A stretch of 47,150 nucleotides of DNA. It comes from Perkinsus olseni (lineage: Eukaryota; Perkinsozoa; Perkinsida; Perkinsidae). Shown here piece after piece: positions 10,142-20,273 of this stretch. The notes under the pieces are model-generated. The model did not search any database. It saw nothing but the letters and a program-made list of their open reading frames with translations, and had not been told where the DNA came from. Every line of letters starts with the position of its first letter. The first letter of the stretch is position 1. The translations under genes and the position numbers were made by a program. The stretch is taken from assembly GCA_013115135.1 (NCBI GenBank), contig JABANP010000419.1, forward strand, positions 1 through 47,150. Reading direction: 5' to 3'.

Positions 10142-10952
10142 CTAGTCCTTGACGATAGAATCCAGCACGGCCTGATTGACCATGGCCCAGACTTCCCTCT
10201 CAGGGGAGGACAAAGTTTCCCGACCTTTGAGCGCGTCCAGCTCTACTATACAAAGACACCCCACGGTCTTAGCACCAGCATCTGAGGAGAAAACTGTGAG
10301 CACACACACGGTCTTTGACGGTCACCTTCGACAAGAGAGGCAGCAGCCCTCATTGTACCACCAGTGGCGAGGAGGTCGTCCATTATGATGACCCTATCAC
10401 CCTCCTTGAGAGCACCATCCTGTATCTCCATCGTGTCCCCAGTCTCGTACCTGAGGACGTGTTGACGGTCGCCTCATCTCTTCTCTTCCACGGCACCCGA
10501 CCGCAATTAAATATTACTCTTTGGCGTAAGTGGAGCGATGAGAGCATCCCGGCATCTTCCCAGCCTTCCTGGCCATCACCATTGGCACACCGAGTCTTAA
10601 AGCAATAGGGGCCGCAAGGAGGAATCCTCGAGCATCGATTCCAACTATGGCAGTAGGCCGCAGGGACCTGCAACACACGCCTTCTATCCGGCCTATACTC
10701 AGCCCTTACGAGCGATCAAAGCTCAATTTATGCTACCGCGCCAACGCAAACCTTATTTCCATACCACTCCTCGCCATACTCCCCGCCATAGTACCTTGAC
10801 TTAGCCTCTAGGAGACATATGGCCTCCTGGAAGTCATCAGGCTTGGACAACAGGCCCTGTATGTCGTAGAACTTCTCGATGCCTTTGAACGGGACGCACG
10901 GTAAGGCCCGGGCTATCCGCTGAAGCTGTGTGAAGCTCACAGGGTTGCTCAT
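10142..10952 (-). CDS. APRT: Adenine phosphoribosyltransferase
   Basis: Converts adenine and PRPP to AMP and pyrophosphate in purine salvage, usually in the cytosol. Exons 10952-10795, 10667-10518, 10450-10326 and 10281-10142, with introns of 127, 67 and 44 nt, give 190 residues; the human enzyme has 180. Visible family marks are the N-terminal [15 protein letters not shown] segment, [28 protein letters not shown], and the PRPP-binding loop [13 protein letters not shown] at about residues 123-135, then [12 protein letters not shown] near the C-terminus. All phases match and the stop is TAG, so TAG is a normal stop here. The ATG at 10952 is the only sensible start. The gene diverges from the STPGR gene across 122 bp. 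Many parasitic protists depend on such salvage, but that does not show that this one does. Confidence 0.95.
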
Positions 10953-11074
10953 TGCTGGACGAGATCAGTCGAGGAAGACGTGACGCTACGTCGTAGACAT
11001 CTTGCCTTCTTGTACAATCTTGAAATTCCTCAACGCTTCTGCGCAGATTGACCAAACGCCTGCTTCTGACCAGT
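10953..11074. promoter_or_regulatory. Short divergent intergenic region
   Basis: 122 bp separate the ATG of APRT (minus) from the chosen ATG of the STPGR gene (plus). Any promoters of both genes must overlap here or lie inside the genes. I see no TATA-like box or other motif I would name. Confidence 0.5.
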
Positions 11075-12106
11075 ATGGTACAATTAAACTCATCCTTCAG
11101 CGAAGCACGGTTCGCCAAGTGGAGGGCCGGCTGGGGATTCGGGAAGGCTAGCCGGGACTACCTCAACGACCCCAGTATCGTGCGAACGGGTACCGCAGAG
11201 CACCGCGGACCGGGCGGCGAGGAATGTCCAACCTTGCAGGCCGGTTTACACCGAGTGGGGACCTCTACTACGGCTCCAACGCCTTTTGGAGAGGCAACTT
11301 GGAACAGGACAGAGCCGCTGGCATCGGTATAGGAGACAGGCCCGACTACGGCAAGGCAAAGTGAGGACAGTCTCTCCAGCCACTTTGAGAATGCCTCGTC
11401 CGCTGTCAGGGGCGACTACATAGCATCACCGGACTCCTACGACCCATCCAAGCACTTCACGAGGCGCTCAGTGATATACACTAACATGAAACTCAAGCCA
11501 AGGTTCCCCAATCCCGAAGAAAGGTCACAGGCAGACACATTATGAACCATTCTCGAGAACGGGCGTTGCTGTCAGGTACCGACACTCCCTGGCTGCTGGG
11601 CCTGGGCCTGCTGCCTACGATACACGGTAAGGCTTGTCGTATCGATTATCCACAGCTACTCTCTCCGATTGTGAACCTATACTCACCCCCGGCTTCGAAT
11701 ACATGATTGGAGGGCTTGGTAGGGTTACTCGCTATGGTGTTGTTTTTGTCAGGGTCGAGCCTGGACACCTGTGCCCAAAGATAACAATCCAAACACGTAA
11801 ACTGGACACTAAGCTGTTCAAGGAGGAGATGTTTAAGCCAGGACCAGATCAGTAGGAGGTAGCCATCCACCCTCCACCGCAGGGGCTGATGATAGATACA
11901 ACACACGACAGCATCCAGGGGCCAGCATGAGATTGATAACTCTCACTGGGAGGGAGAAGGCACAGGTGAGGCATGAGGCCTGTCTGGATGACTAAGGAAT
12001 ACTGCTGCAGGATGACATACGGCAAAAGGGCCCCGGGCCTGGCCAATACAACCTAAGGGATGGTGACTTTGACAAGTTCAACTTGGAGCCGGTCGGCTGG
12101 AAGTGA
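11075..12106 (+). CDS. Sperm-tail PG-rich repeat (STPGR/SHIPPO) protein (221 aa)
   Basis: Seven exons: 11075-11189, 11240-11360, 11410-11523, 11576-11626, 11753-11851, 11896-11965 and 12011-12106, with introns of 50, 49, 52, 126, 44 and 45 nt, all in phase. The protein shows spaced PG-rich repeats: SPDSYDPSK, AAGPGPAAYDTR, KPGPDQYNTRQHPGAS and KGPGPGQYNLRDGDF, plus GFGKASRDYL and GIGDRPDYGKAK, which are typical of STPGR repeats. STPGR proteins bind microtubules in cilia and flagella; several are microtubule inner proteins. Alternative splice choices at 11852 give a premature stop; the 44-nt intron 11852-11895 restores a canonical GPDQY repeat. The start could lie further upstream, but the intergenic space leaves little room. 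Confidence 0.85.
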
Positions 12107-12403
12107 GCAACACTTCTGATCCCCGTGGACAAGAAGGCTCTCCTCCCAGTCCACCCTGGGTGGCTGAGCTGAATGAGATGAAAGCTCAGCAGTCGATCCG
12201 GCGAGGGTCCTCTAAGAGCGTCCTAACGACAAGTTGATTCATTTGCACCATATCATGCTGTAGACCCGCAGCCGTCATCAAACTGTTGATTGTCGAGTTA
12301 GCAGGCAAGTACAAAAGTGTCACAGCAACCCTCATGAGCATCATTTTAACTAACGCAAGCTTCGATGTCTGATAGGAGACGCTACATACCGCATCAGCAA
12401 TAT
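12107..12403. other. Short intergenic gap
   Basis: Convergent space between the STPGR gene and DNAAF1. A minus-strand frame (12186-12407) directly continues after the DNAAF1 stop. It could hold an alternative 3' exon but has no family support. Confidence 0.4.
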
Positions 12404-14002
12404 TCATGACACACTGGATTGCTCCCGTAGGGACCGGAGGAAATCTCTCATTTCGGTTTTCAGCCCGTCCTTCACCGCCTCCATCACTTCCGGCACGTCC
12501 TCAATCCCAGCTGCACCGCCCTTCTCAGCTTCACCACTAGCCACACACTCACAAGACACTCCACAGTCGTCATTCACGACATCCTCACGACCACCCTTGT
12601 CGTCTACCCTTGGCGGCGGGTCGAAATGGAGTTCACCCGGCTCCTGCTGGAAAATCGCGTCACCCTGTGGTCCCAGCCACTGGTGGTCATCCTGAGGTGC
12701 GCCCTCGTCATCACCATCATCACAGCCATCCACGGCCTCATGGAGATCTGGTTCGGGGAGGTTCAGTTCTTCTCGCCTCTGACGTTGTATCTGTCGCAGG
12801 CCCGTCACCAGCTGGGCCATCGCACGTTGCTTTTCCACTAAGTACCTGAAACCACCCGTACTGCAAGGCTGGCGTTTGAATGACAACTCGGTGGTCCTGA
12901 AGCCAATGGTAACGCCAGAAACTCTAACCGAGGTCTGGTAAGCGCGTCGTGGGCAGAGTCTGGAACTTACGCCCTCCGAGCACGGTTCTCAGCATCCGTT
13001 CCCCCCTTGACAAAGGCCTCTGCCCCGGCCCTCTCCTCCCTAGTAACAGGGCTCTTGTCGATGTATGTAAGGGTGGGTAGGGCCGCGATGACCCGCCGTC
13101 TGTAGTGCCGCATCTGCCGGACATACGGGTTACCTGCCAACCTCAGAGTCGTCGCTCGCCGACCGTCCCACACCAACCATGGGCGTAAAAGTCGTTCAAT
13201 TTGGGACAGCAAGTTTGCAGAAACTTGATCAGCTCCGCTCCGCTCTCGGACCCCTCGCCCGATGCTTCAAGGAGATTGTAGCTGATGTCAAGGCTCAGTA
13301 GCCATGGAATCTGAATCATGCATGCTCGACCTCAAGATACCATCCCCACCTTTAAAAGGCCTTGACCGAGGTCGGACTCAAAGTCGCTTATGTGGTTGTT
13401 AGCGACAATGAGCGTCTTCAGACTGGTCAGCTCTTCAAGGTTCCGCACGGTACGAATACGATTGTTGCTCTGAGATCGATACCTCCGCTGAGGTCCTTGC
13501 CGGCCAGCCTCACGAGATTAAGATACTCAAGATTTTTGCATGCCTGCAAGCCTTCAATCTGAGTGAGTCCATTGTTATTGAGGTAGAGCATCCTTAGACG
13601 TGACAGACACTCTAGCCCTTCGATACGATGCAGCTGGTTGCTCATCAAAAACAGGGAGTGTATGCCTGAGTATCTGCAAAACTTCAAGAGTGAGAGTCTT
13701 AGTGCGCGGGAAGGGCCCTACGGCTCCAGGCCGCCAATCGAGGTGAAGCCACACATTTGCAGGTAAAGGCAGTCGTTAAGATGAGGGGTCTCATACTGGC
13801 CTCTTTCCTAACAGCTGCTGTCCATCAGAGCCACAGGGTTGGAAGGGCTCACGCTGCAGACTTTCCGAATAGCAGCCACACACATCGGTCTTGGCTCGCC
13901 GATGGTCCAGTGCCTGCAATTGTCCAAATCCGCCACTCTGGGGTCCACTTCCCTCTCCAAATCTGAACGACAGAGCTCAGCAGAGCTAGCCTGAAGATTC
14001 AT
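12404..14002 (-). CDS. DNAAF1: Dynein axonemal assembly factor 1 (LRRC50/ODA7 type, 443 aa)
   Basis: Cytoplasmic leucine-rich-repeat protein needed to preassemble ciliary dynein arms. Seven exons: 14002-13853, 13807-13722, 13673-13514, 13469-13350, 13310-13178, 13133-12971 and 12923-12404. The six introns are 39-48 nt, all GT-AG and in phase. Diagnostic order: IRKVCSERGQYETPHLND before the first repeat, several LRRs (LHRIEGLECLSRLRMLYLNN, RNLEELTSLKTLIVANNHIS, PWLLSLDISYNLLE), GNPYVRQMRHYRRRVI, and an LRR cap of the DNAAF1 kind (LPTLTYIDKSPVTREERAGA followed by EAFVKGG). The C-terminal third is acidic and less conserved. The start is the first in-frame Met; a Ser-rich frame just upstream (14202-13999) might add an N-terminal exon. 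Human DNAAF1 is longer because of its C-terminus. Confidence 0.9.
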
Positions 14003-14784
14003 GAGGCTCCGTCCGTGTCACCACCTCCGCGCTCACTGCTAGCGCTCTCCGCTTTAGTACTGGTGTCACCCGGCAAGCTATGAGGCGCTGGAGCGCTGGG
14101 CACGCTGGACGTATTCGATGTCTCAGAGTTCTGGTCCCATGAACGGTCCCCGTCGGGTAGCATGGGCATAGTAAACAGTGGTAGCCGTCTGTATCGTAAC
14201 AATGCTACGCAACACCTTCATCACAATACCGTGCGTATCGGCGGCCACGTCCCTCAGGACGACAAGCGAGCAGACCTCACGCGTGGTTGCGGCTCTGCTA
14301 AGTGGAAACGTATCTTTCTCTCCGGCTGAGACGAGGCTTTAGCGTTGATACTCGTCTCGGAGGGCTACTCGCGGGACCCATCCGGGGATCATCATTGGCG
14401 GGGTCGCCGACATGCACACTGAGGCATTCTCGCTAGTCAGGTGGAAGAGGGCGCAGCCAGCCAACTGGCGCCAACCTCTTTCACAGCATGGATGTCGCTA
14501 CGAGTGTGATCGGCAGTAATCGTGGCCAATGTGCATCAGCGAGCCCATGGTGCCCGGGAACTTAGCCGCTGCGCGGGTCAACGGTCGAACGACGGCCTTC
14601 CAAGTGCAAAGAGAGACTACCATTGACGGGAGAGCCTACGATACCGCAAAAGCCGCGCGGATGCCACTGACCACAACCTGCATCGGATGACTGAGTGTTT
14701 GCAACAGAGGCCATCTGGTACAGCCACAGTTACCTTTCTGAAGAAAGAGGATTCCTGCAGTAATGTGGTAGAATGGGCAATAGC
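14003..14784. other. No resolved gene
   Basis: Apart from the possible upstream DNAAF1 exon (Ser-rich frame 14202-13999 on the minus strand) I see nothing supported. Confidence 0.35.
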
Positions 14785-14915
14785 TTCCTCTGCTGTGAGA
14801 CTCGGGTGAACACAACAACTGAGTGGCTACACACAACGATGAGCACAATAACAACAAAACGTCCTCTCTCAGGCATGATTACGTCGTCCACCGCTAATAA
14901 CATGGAAATAAACAA
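14785..14915 (-). repeat. Conserved block 3' of family copy 1
   Basis: A hydrophobic minus-strand segment (RFVVIVLIVVCSHSVVVFT) with clear DNA similarity to segments near 16425-16515 and 19440-19540. Each lies just 3' of one member of the three-gene family. It may be a C-terminal or membrane-anchor exon shared by the family, or a conserved 3' region left over from duplication. I could not splice it in phase. Confidence 0.45.
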
Positions 14916-14962
14916 ATTGATAAATAGTGGTAACGAACTTCTTACGCATCCGAACCCGACAT

Positions 14963-15898
14963 TTATGCGGGAGTCACACGAATTACACCTTTCTTTGTCC
15001 GGGATTTCCGGTCCTCGAGATGAGCAGCGCTCACGGCCTTGTCGAAGTCTCTCTTATAGATGCCACAAATTCTATTATAAGTCTTGTACTTTTGCTTGAT
15101 TTCACGGAGGACAGCTGAGCAGAGACTCACAAACCTGTTTATCACATCCTGCCCGGCATCGGTCTCCCAGTCGTAGAACGTCTCGAATAGATAAGCTACA
15201 GCGGGTCTGAAATTCTTCCTCTTAACAGCCGCATACAACTCATCTCTTGCACGCCTGAACGTGTCTTGCTGTAGTTTTCTTAGGGGATCCAGTCCAGTGT
15301 CATTAAGAGGACCTCCGACAAATTCGTACGTGGGGTCAATAGCTGGGTAATTAGGACTGTAAGACTCGAGAGCAGTACTGCCGGCGTAACTACACCACGG
15401 AAAACGAAGTCGTTGGGGCGAGCATACCGCGAGGTTCCTGCGTCAACATCTTCTCCTGCGACCTACCTCGCCATGAACGCATGCCGCTTGCGAGTTGTGG
15501 GACAGTAAATGGCATGCGTTCGCACGATATCGGCCTCAACGTAGATGTCCAGAGATGCATACTCCTCAGTGGAAGTTTTGTCGTTGTTGAAGTAACAACG
15601 AGTAGCATTTCGTGCAACGTCGAAGAACGACGGAATGCGCGGTGGGAAATCCTGAAAATGGGCGCAATGGAAACTGCCAGACGGAATAGACTGGAGCTTG
15701 ATCATTCGGTCCATGATCCTCTCAAGAGCGAACCACACAAAGCGTCGAAGATACCTTGTCACTTCTACCACCGGCATGATGATGAAGAGCGCCTACAACC
15801 GACGACGTTCTTACATCAGAAGGAGCTTTTGAAGCGCCTTTGGTCGCTATGGCGAGGGGTAGGCTTGAAAACAGCACAGCAGCCATTGACCCTCTCAT
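14963..15898 (-). CDS. Secreted protein of an unrecognised local family, copy 1 (231 aa)
   Basis: Exons 15898-15815, 15651-15467 and 15389-14963, with introns of 163 nt (donor GTAAGA) and 77 nt (donor GTAGGT), all in phase. Exon 1 encodes a signal peptide (MRGSMAAVLFSSLPLAIATK). The mature part shares with the two neighbours a Cys-containing segment (ATRCYF), a TH-x-I-Y-CP motif at about residue 70, a conserved GLDPL motif, and a helical C-terminal domain with paired cysteines (FVSLCSAVLREIKQKYKTYN). The 185-nt middle exon is exactly the length of its counterpart in copy 3, which supports the model. No known family was recognised. This is the only copy without an obvious break. Confidence 0.6.
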
Positions 15899-16623
15899 GA
15901 TGAGCTTTTCAGGTACGCCTCAAACACTGCGATGAAACAGTTGACACGAATCGTCACCACGCTCCATTCTTCACAACGCACGACAATCTTTGCCTCTTTT
16001 AGCGCATTCCAAACGAGGAGTCTTGGTGAGTGGTCGCATGCGTTGCTGTGATCGTCCTAAACATTCTTCCCTTGCCTGTCACGAAACTAGACCCGGTTGG
16101 TCAAGGCGAATCTTCGGCGAATAACCCACATTCCACTGGGGCACCTGTTGTAGTTCGCAGCGTTACGAGCGAGAGGCGCAGGAGCACGACGATTTCCCCA
16201 TAATCGCAGTGCGTGCTGAACACGTTAGCAGGCGATCCCGTCATCGCCCCTTGAAACCGGGGCTTCCGCGTTCTCAAATTCAAACCTTTCTACCAACACC
16301 CAGGGATGCCGTCCCCATCCCTGTACCATCCCGAAGGCCTGCACGGAAACAAAGCAGGAATTTTCAAGTGTTTCGGCAGCATTCTAAGGCTTCCCGTACA
16401 CCCTTTCACGCTCCCTGCAGGTGAACACAGCAGCTGAGTAGGCGCGCAAGACGACAACAATGGCACATCCACCTCGTGGCATGCTTACATCCACCGTCAA
16501 TGAAATGGAAACAACATATTAACAGATAGCAAGATTTATGAAAATCCGTCACCCATGATTGTTGAAGCACCATTCTAAGGGGGCCTACAGGGGTTCTATC
16601 ATGGCATGATCACTATAGAACCA
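15899..16623. other. Intergenic; contains second conserved 3' block
   Basis: No gene is supported. The segment at about 16425-16515 resembles 14785-14915 (minus-strand MPRGGCAIVVVLRAYSAAVF) and lies 3' of copy 2 of the local family. Confidence 0.4.
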
Positions 16624-17247
16624 TCAGTGAGAGGCAATAACTGGAGGCGTGAGAACCGCACGGAGGGCTTCCTTAAAGGCGCGTTCATACTCACCGCACA
16701 GTCCCTTGTAAGATTTGAGCAATTGCTTGATTGCCTCTCGCACAGTCGAGCAAAATTCCTTGAAATTGTCTATTACAACTTTCTCACTTCCTGGCCTACT
16801 TTCTCTATTCCTCTCGAAGAGGAGGGGGTAGTCAGGATCATATGTAATCCTCTCAACAGCCCGTTGCATTTTGAGGGGCCAATGCAGCTGACTTCACCTT
16901 CTGAGTGGATCCAAACCCTTGCCGTAGGGAGGATCTCGCCGAAATTCGAACAGAGGTGGGAAGGGGTAATCGGGCATATGCATCCTGAGCCCACTGTACC
17001 CCTCGTAGCTAAGAAGCAAAACTGAAGCGCGCACTCCTAGTACACAAGCCCACCTCGCTGTGAACGTCTTTCTATGAGGATTCCTGGGACACCATATGTG
17101 GCGAGTTTTGACGGTATTATTCTCTGTGACGAAGACATCCAACGCCCTGTACCCGTTTGTCGCAGCCGAACTGGAGACGTAGGAGCAATGAGCCGTTTTG
17201 CCGGGATGTTGAAGTAGGACGGATTCCGCACTGGGAACGAAAAAATC
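16624..17247 (-). pseudogene. Local family, copy 2, with in-frame stop
   Basis: Exons about 17247-17054 and 17008-16624 align with copies 1 and 3: ALDVFVTENNTVKTRHIWCP, then SYEGYSGLRMHMPDYP, GLDPLRR, and a C-terminal helical domain (FKEFCSTVREAIKQLLKSYK). The 45-nt intron 17009-17053 is in phase. An in-frame TGA at 16894-16896 follows GLDPLRR while the downstream frame stays open and homologous to copy 1, so I read it as a nonsense mutation. The region after it is 9 bp shorter than in copy 1. The 5' boundary and any signal-peptide exon were not found. Confidence 0.5.
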
Positions 17248-17331
17248 AAAGAAAAAGGTGTGCTCCGGGGATCGAACCTGGGCCTTCGGATAGACGTGTT
17301 GAACTGTCGCGAAACCATCTTAAGATGTCGG
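17248..17331 (-). other. tRNA-like 3' half with B box and T-run
   Basis: On the minus strand GGTTCGATCC (a perfect pol III B box / T-loop) is flanked by a nearly paired T-stem and followed by AGCACACC and a T-rich run (CTTTTTCTTTG) that could terminate pol III. I could not pair the acceptor stem or form a normal anticodon arm upstream, so this is not a functional tRNA as it stands. It could be a tRNA relic or a tRNA-derived element. Confidence 0.3.
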
Positions 17332-17724
17332 ACCTGCAGCCTTGTGATGCACGGTTGGGCAGGTAGGACAACACAGTGAATTGTGGTTAGCGCAATAGAG
17401 GCCTCAACAACATTTCCTTCTATCGTAGGCCGGGAACCACTCTATTAGAATTGAATACTACAGTACTACTAGCGCACATTTGATGATGCCTGGCTGGCAA
17501 CGGGTAGACACGACCGTTGCAACCAGTAGGGGTGATAGTAGTGGTCGCGTAGTAGTGAAAGGAGAATTGTTAGTCCAGCTCCGCGTGCTCTACCATGTAA
17601 CCTAGGTCCACCAGTCCTTCAATATGAGTTCGTCCGACTTCTCTGTTTTGGCCGTAGTGCTGCATCGTAGCAGCTCTCATCATTATCTCACCGTCAAGTT
17701 CCTCTTCCCGTTTTACCTCACCGT
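17332..17724. other. Intergenic
   Basis: No coding signal seen. It carries the presumed 5' region of the ISCA-type gene. No promoter motif is identifiable. Confidence 0.4.
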
Positions 17725-18492
17725 ATGCTATCATCCTTCTCCAGTACACTTGGTCGGTCCATTCTTCGACCTCTTGCCGTCCGGGCCACCCCGCGATTCC
17801 TAGCTGCAGCCGCGCCGTCCCAACGATGGTTCTCTGAAGTAGCAGCAGCAGCCCAGGCTGCGGTCTCCGGCAACGGAAACCTCACATTGAAGCCCGCCGG
17901 CGTTCAGGTAACTGTATGGCTTCTTACGAGGTATCAGTGATCACACGGGGCTGTTATCCTTTCAGCACATCATAGATGTTAGCAAAAAGCGTAACATCCC
18001 CACAGCTCTCAGGCTAACCGTCGACTCCGGTGGATGCGGAGGCTTCCAGTAAGTTGAGTTCGTCGGTCTATCAAAGTTTGCCAAGGGGCAAGGTATGGCG
18101 GGCCTCTCAGATACTATTTCGACCTCGTTCCGGCGGGCTCAGCGACTGCAACAGACACTAAGGTGGAGGCTGATGATGGGTCTGTCGTGATGCTAGTAGA
18201 CGCATTGGTAGTAGAGGGAAGGGTAGAGATTCACGCCACTGTGTCGGCCCTTCGCCCTGGCCCCTTCGTAAATCCCTTTGCTCCCTCACGGTGCTCCTTT
18301 CTCAGTCTGAATCCTATCTCGATCACTGCAAGGTGGACTTTGTTGAGGAGATGATCGGATCGAAGTTCGTGGTAATATACGGCACAACTGGGCCCTCCTG
18401 CTATGCTACCCTCGGCATCATTTCAGGTTAGTGAGAACAAGTTGGCCGAGTCAGCCTGCTCCTGCGGTGCAAGCTTCAATGTAGGCTTCTGA
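17725..18492 (+). CDS. ISCA2: Mitochondrial iron-sulfur cluster assembly protein, IscA/ISCA2 type (164 aa)
   Basis: A-type carrier that helps assemble Fe-S clusters, especially [4Fe-4S], in mitochondria. Exons 17725-17907, 17966-18048, 18111-18207, 18306-18371 and 18427-18492, with introns of 58, 62, 98 and 55 nt, all in phase. The first 40 or so residues are Arg/Ser/Ala-rich without acidic residues, a typical mitochondrial presequence. The HesB domain follows: LTLKPAGVQHIIDVSKKRNI, DSGGCGGFQYYFDL with Cys85, KVDFVEEMIGSKF, and the C-terminal CSCG (Cys154, Cys156). These are the three conserved cluster cysteines. ISCA1 versus ISCA2 is hard to separate by eye; KVDFVEEM and SACSCGASF fit ISCA2 slightly better. 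Confidence 0.9.
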
Positions 18493-18735
18493 GTCTACTT
18501 TACTGCAGCCGGCAGTGAGGCCTTTGTTGTATTACCACCCGATAGTATCATTAACCGTGCATCAATTTTTACACTGTACCAGACAGTAGGAAGTGGCATA
18601 CAAGCTTTGCGTTAGTGCTCAGCTCGATCAACGATGCGGCAGGAGCGTGGTGACTGCTGCCAGAGCAATATCGCCTACCACTAGTTTTCTTGGGCTCTTC
18701 ATAACTCGACCGCCGGTTGCCGCAATAGACCGTAG
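18493..18735. other. Unresolved 5' part of a probable plus-strand gene
   Basis: Both strands are open here. Upstream exons of the membrane protein gene probably lie in this stretch but I could not place them. Confidence 0.3.
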
Positions 18736-19305
18736 GCTTCCGTTGTCGAGCTCCAGCTGGAGGCCTCGTGTTTTGATCATGAATCTCCCGTGCTGATTCT
18801 AGCACACTACGTTCAGCGAGTACAGGCAAGTCCCTTATAGTTCTCTTCATGGGCCCTCCGCAGGTACTATGAGGTGCTGTGAAATTATTGCAGCTACCTT
18901 TGGTGGAGGCACTACTGACATTACCAGGTAGTAAGCTATGCGGATGCGCTCGATGTATCAGGATTTTGATGTAGTGAAGGGCCAAGTGCCAGGGCGATGG
19001 TGATTGTCCATCACGTAGCAGTACCTGTGTGTACAGCCCCATACCTGCCCTTAATCGGCCCTGTTATCGGATCCCTTTTTTTCGTTGAGACATCCGTGAG
19101 ACAGCGATTATCAACTCCAGCTCAGTTCGAACCATCCGGTTTACCCCACCCTAGTGTTCAGCTGGGGGTTGGCGGTCATCATTCTATGGAAGCAGCTCGG
19201 TCACCACCATGCGGTCACTGGCCGAGCGGCAGGCCTGGCGCTCACTTGCAGTATGGTGAGATCATCTCGCTCTTCTGTCTTACAGATAAGCCCGTGTGCC
19301 GTATT
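18736..19305 (+). CDS. Probable multi-exon membrane protein (model incomplete)
   Basis: Coding-like plus-strand pieces: 18736-18819 (28 codons, ASVVELQLEASCFDHESPVL and on, between an acceptor and a donor), 18894-18927, and from 18975 a hydrophobic segment (VCTAPYLPLIGPVIGSLFFV). The junction 18928-18974 is a clean 47-nt GT-AG intron in phase. Near 19140-19250 another hydrophobic stretch appears in a different frame (YPTLVFSWGLAVIILWKQL), so at least one more intron or a frameshift is needed. The first junction is out of phase in my model. I infer at least two membrane helices. Function unknown. Confidence 0.3.
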
Positions 19306-19522
19306 GCTGAGCAAGACTCACCTGTGCCACTGATGAGGTACAATGCGCGGCAAGTACCAGAGTACTCTCACTTTTGCATGTTGCATCTTTTCGTTTCGTT
19401 ACGGACGGTATGGGATGCTTGAAGTCACAGCGACCACTCTCTATTAAGACTTGAATGAACACGACAGGTGAGTGGCAGCACACAACATGAACAACTTGCT
19501 TGCAATGAAAGTCATCTCGCTC

Positions 19523-20273
19523 CTAGACCTCGGTCTCTCCCCGTCGCCGTCTGACCATCGTACGACCACCGTCGACTCTCTCGGACTCCCATTCCGCGCG
19601 GTCTGCAAAATCGGCTGCTTCCTTGAAGACCGTGTCAAACTCCCAGCACAGTTCATCGAAGGTACCAAGCTCTCTCTGGATAGCCAACCCCACTACGGAA
19701 CATACTTTCCTGAACTTCTTAATGATGCCCTTCTTTTCTTTTGTCTGGTCTTTGTAAAGTCTCTCTGCAAGGAGGTTGAATAGTGTTGGATACGCTGGGA
19801 CTGTTCGTCGTGCTGCGCTTCTGATAGCCGCAGATCTCACATTATCGACAGCGGTGTAGAGACTCTCTCTTTCATAATGGAATTTCGATTGATCGAGCTC
19901 GGTGAGTGGATCCAAACCGGTATTCGAGGGGGGGGACCGTGAGGGTACACGAACAAGGGTTCGCAGGCTGGGTACTCAGGCCGGCACGCCTCCGGGAGGC
20001 CACCATTCTTCGAGGAACTAAAACAACAGAAGGCAGTATACTGGCGCGGGACCTTGCCATCGAGTGGGATCAATCCTCCCTTACACACCGTGCCTTGAAC
20101 GCTTTCCTGTTACTATTCCTCGAGCATCCGAGGACGTGCGTTCGTACGGCGTCGTCCATGACTTTAAATTCCAGTAGCTTGGATCTCTCTGTGGCGGCTA
20201 GATTGTTGGTGACGACGCAATGCGTGGTGGTCGTTCGGAAGTTGAAGTACGCTGGAGCTTGCTCAGGGTAATC
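19523..20273 (-). pseudogene. Local family, copy 3, with homopolymer frameshift
   Basis: Exons 20273-20089 (185 nt) and 20017-19523 are separated by a 71-nt intron in phase. The first exon gives AYFNFRTTTTHCVVTNN and AVRTHVLGCSRNSNRKAFKA. The second gives YPACEPLFVYPHGP, then after a run of eight G (19928-19935 on the plus strand) the frame shifts, and the homologous GLDPLTELDQSKFHY and a long helical domain continue to TAG at 19523. Eight is one base short of an in-frame nine. This could be a sequencing error, in which case the gene is intact. No signal-peptide exon was located upstream. Confidence 0.5.

Noticed and set aside
11853..11855. Apparent in-frame TAG in the STPGR gene, considered as nonsense mutation or stop reassignment
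   Set aside because: A 44-nt intron (11852-11895) removes it and restores a canonical GPDQY repeat; APRT also uses TAG as a stop.
12610..12849. Plus-strand His/Pro-rich frames opposite the DNAAF1 C-terminal exon
   Set aside because: Antisense to an acidic exon that is in phase with six upstream DNAAF1 exons.
18569..19042. Minus-strand 157-residue frame opposite the probable membrane gene
   Set aside because: No family resemblance or splice support; the plus strand shows exon-like pieces with a clean 47-nt intron and membrane helices.
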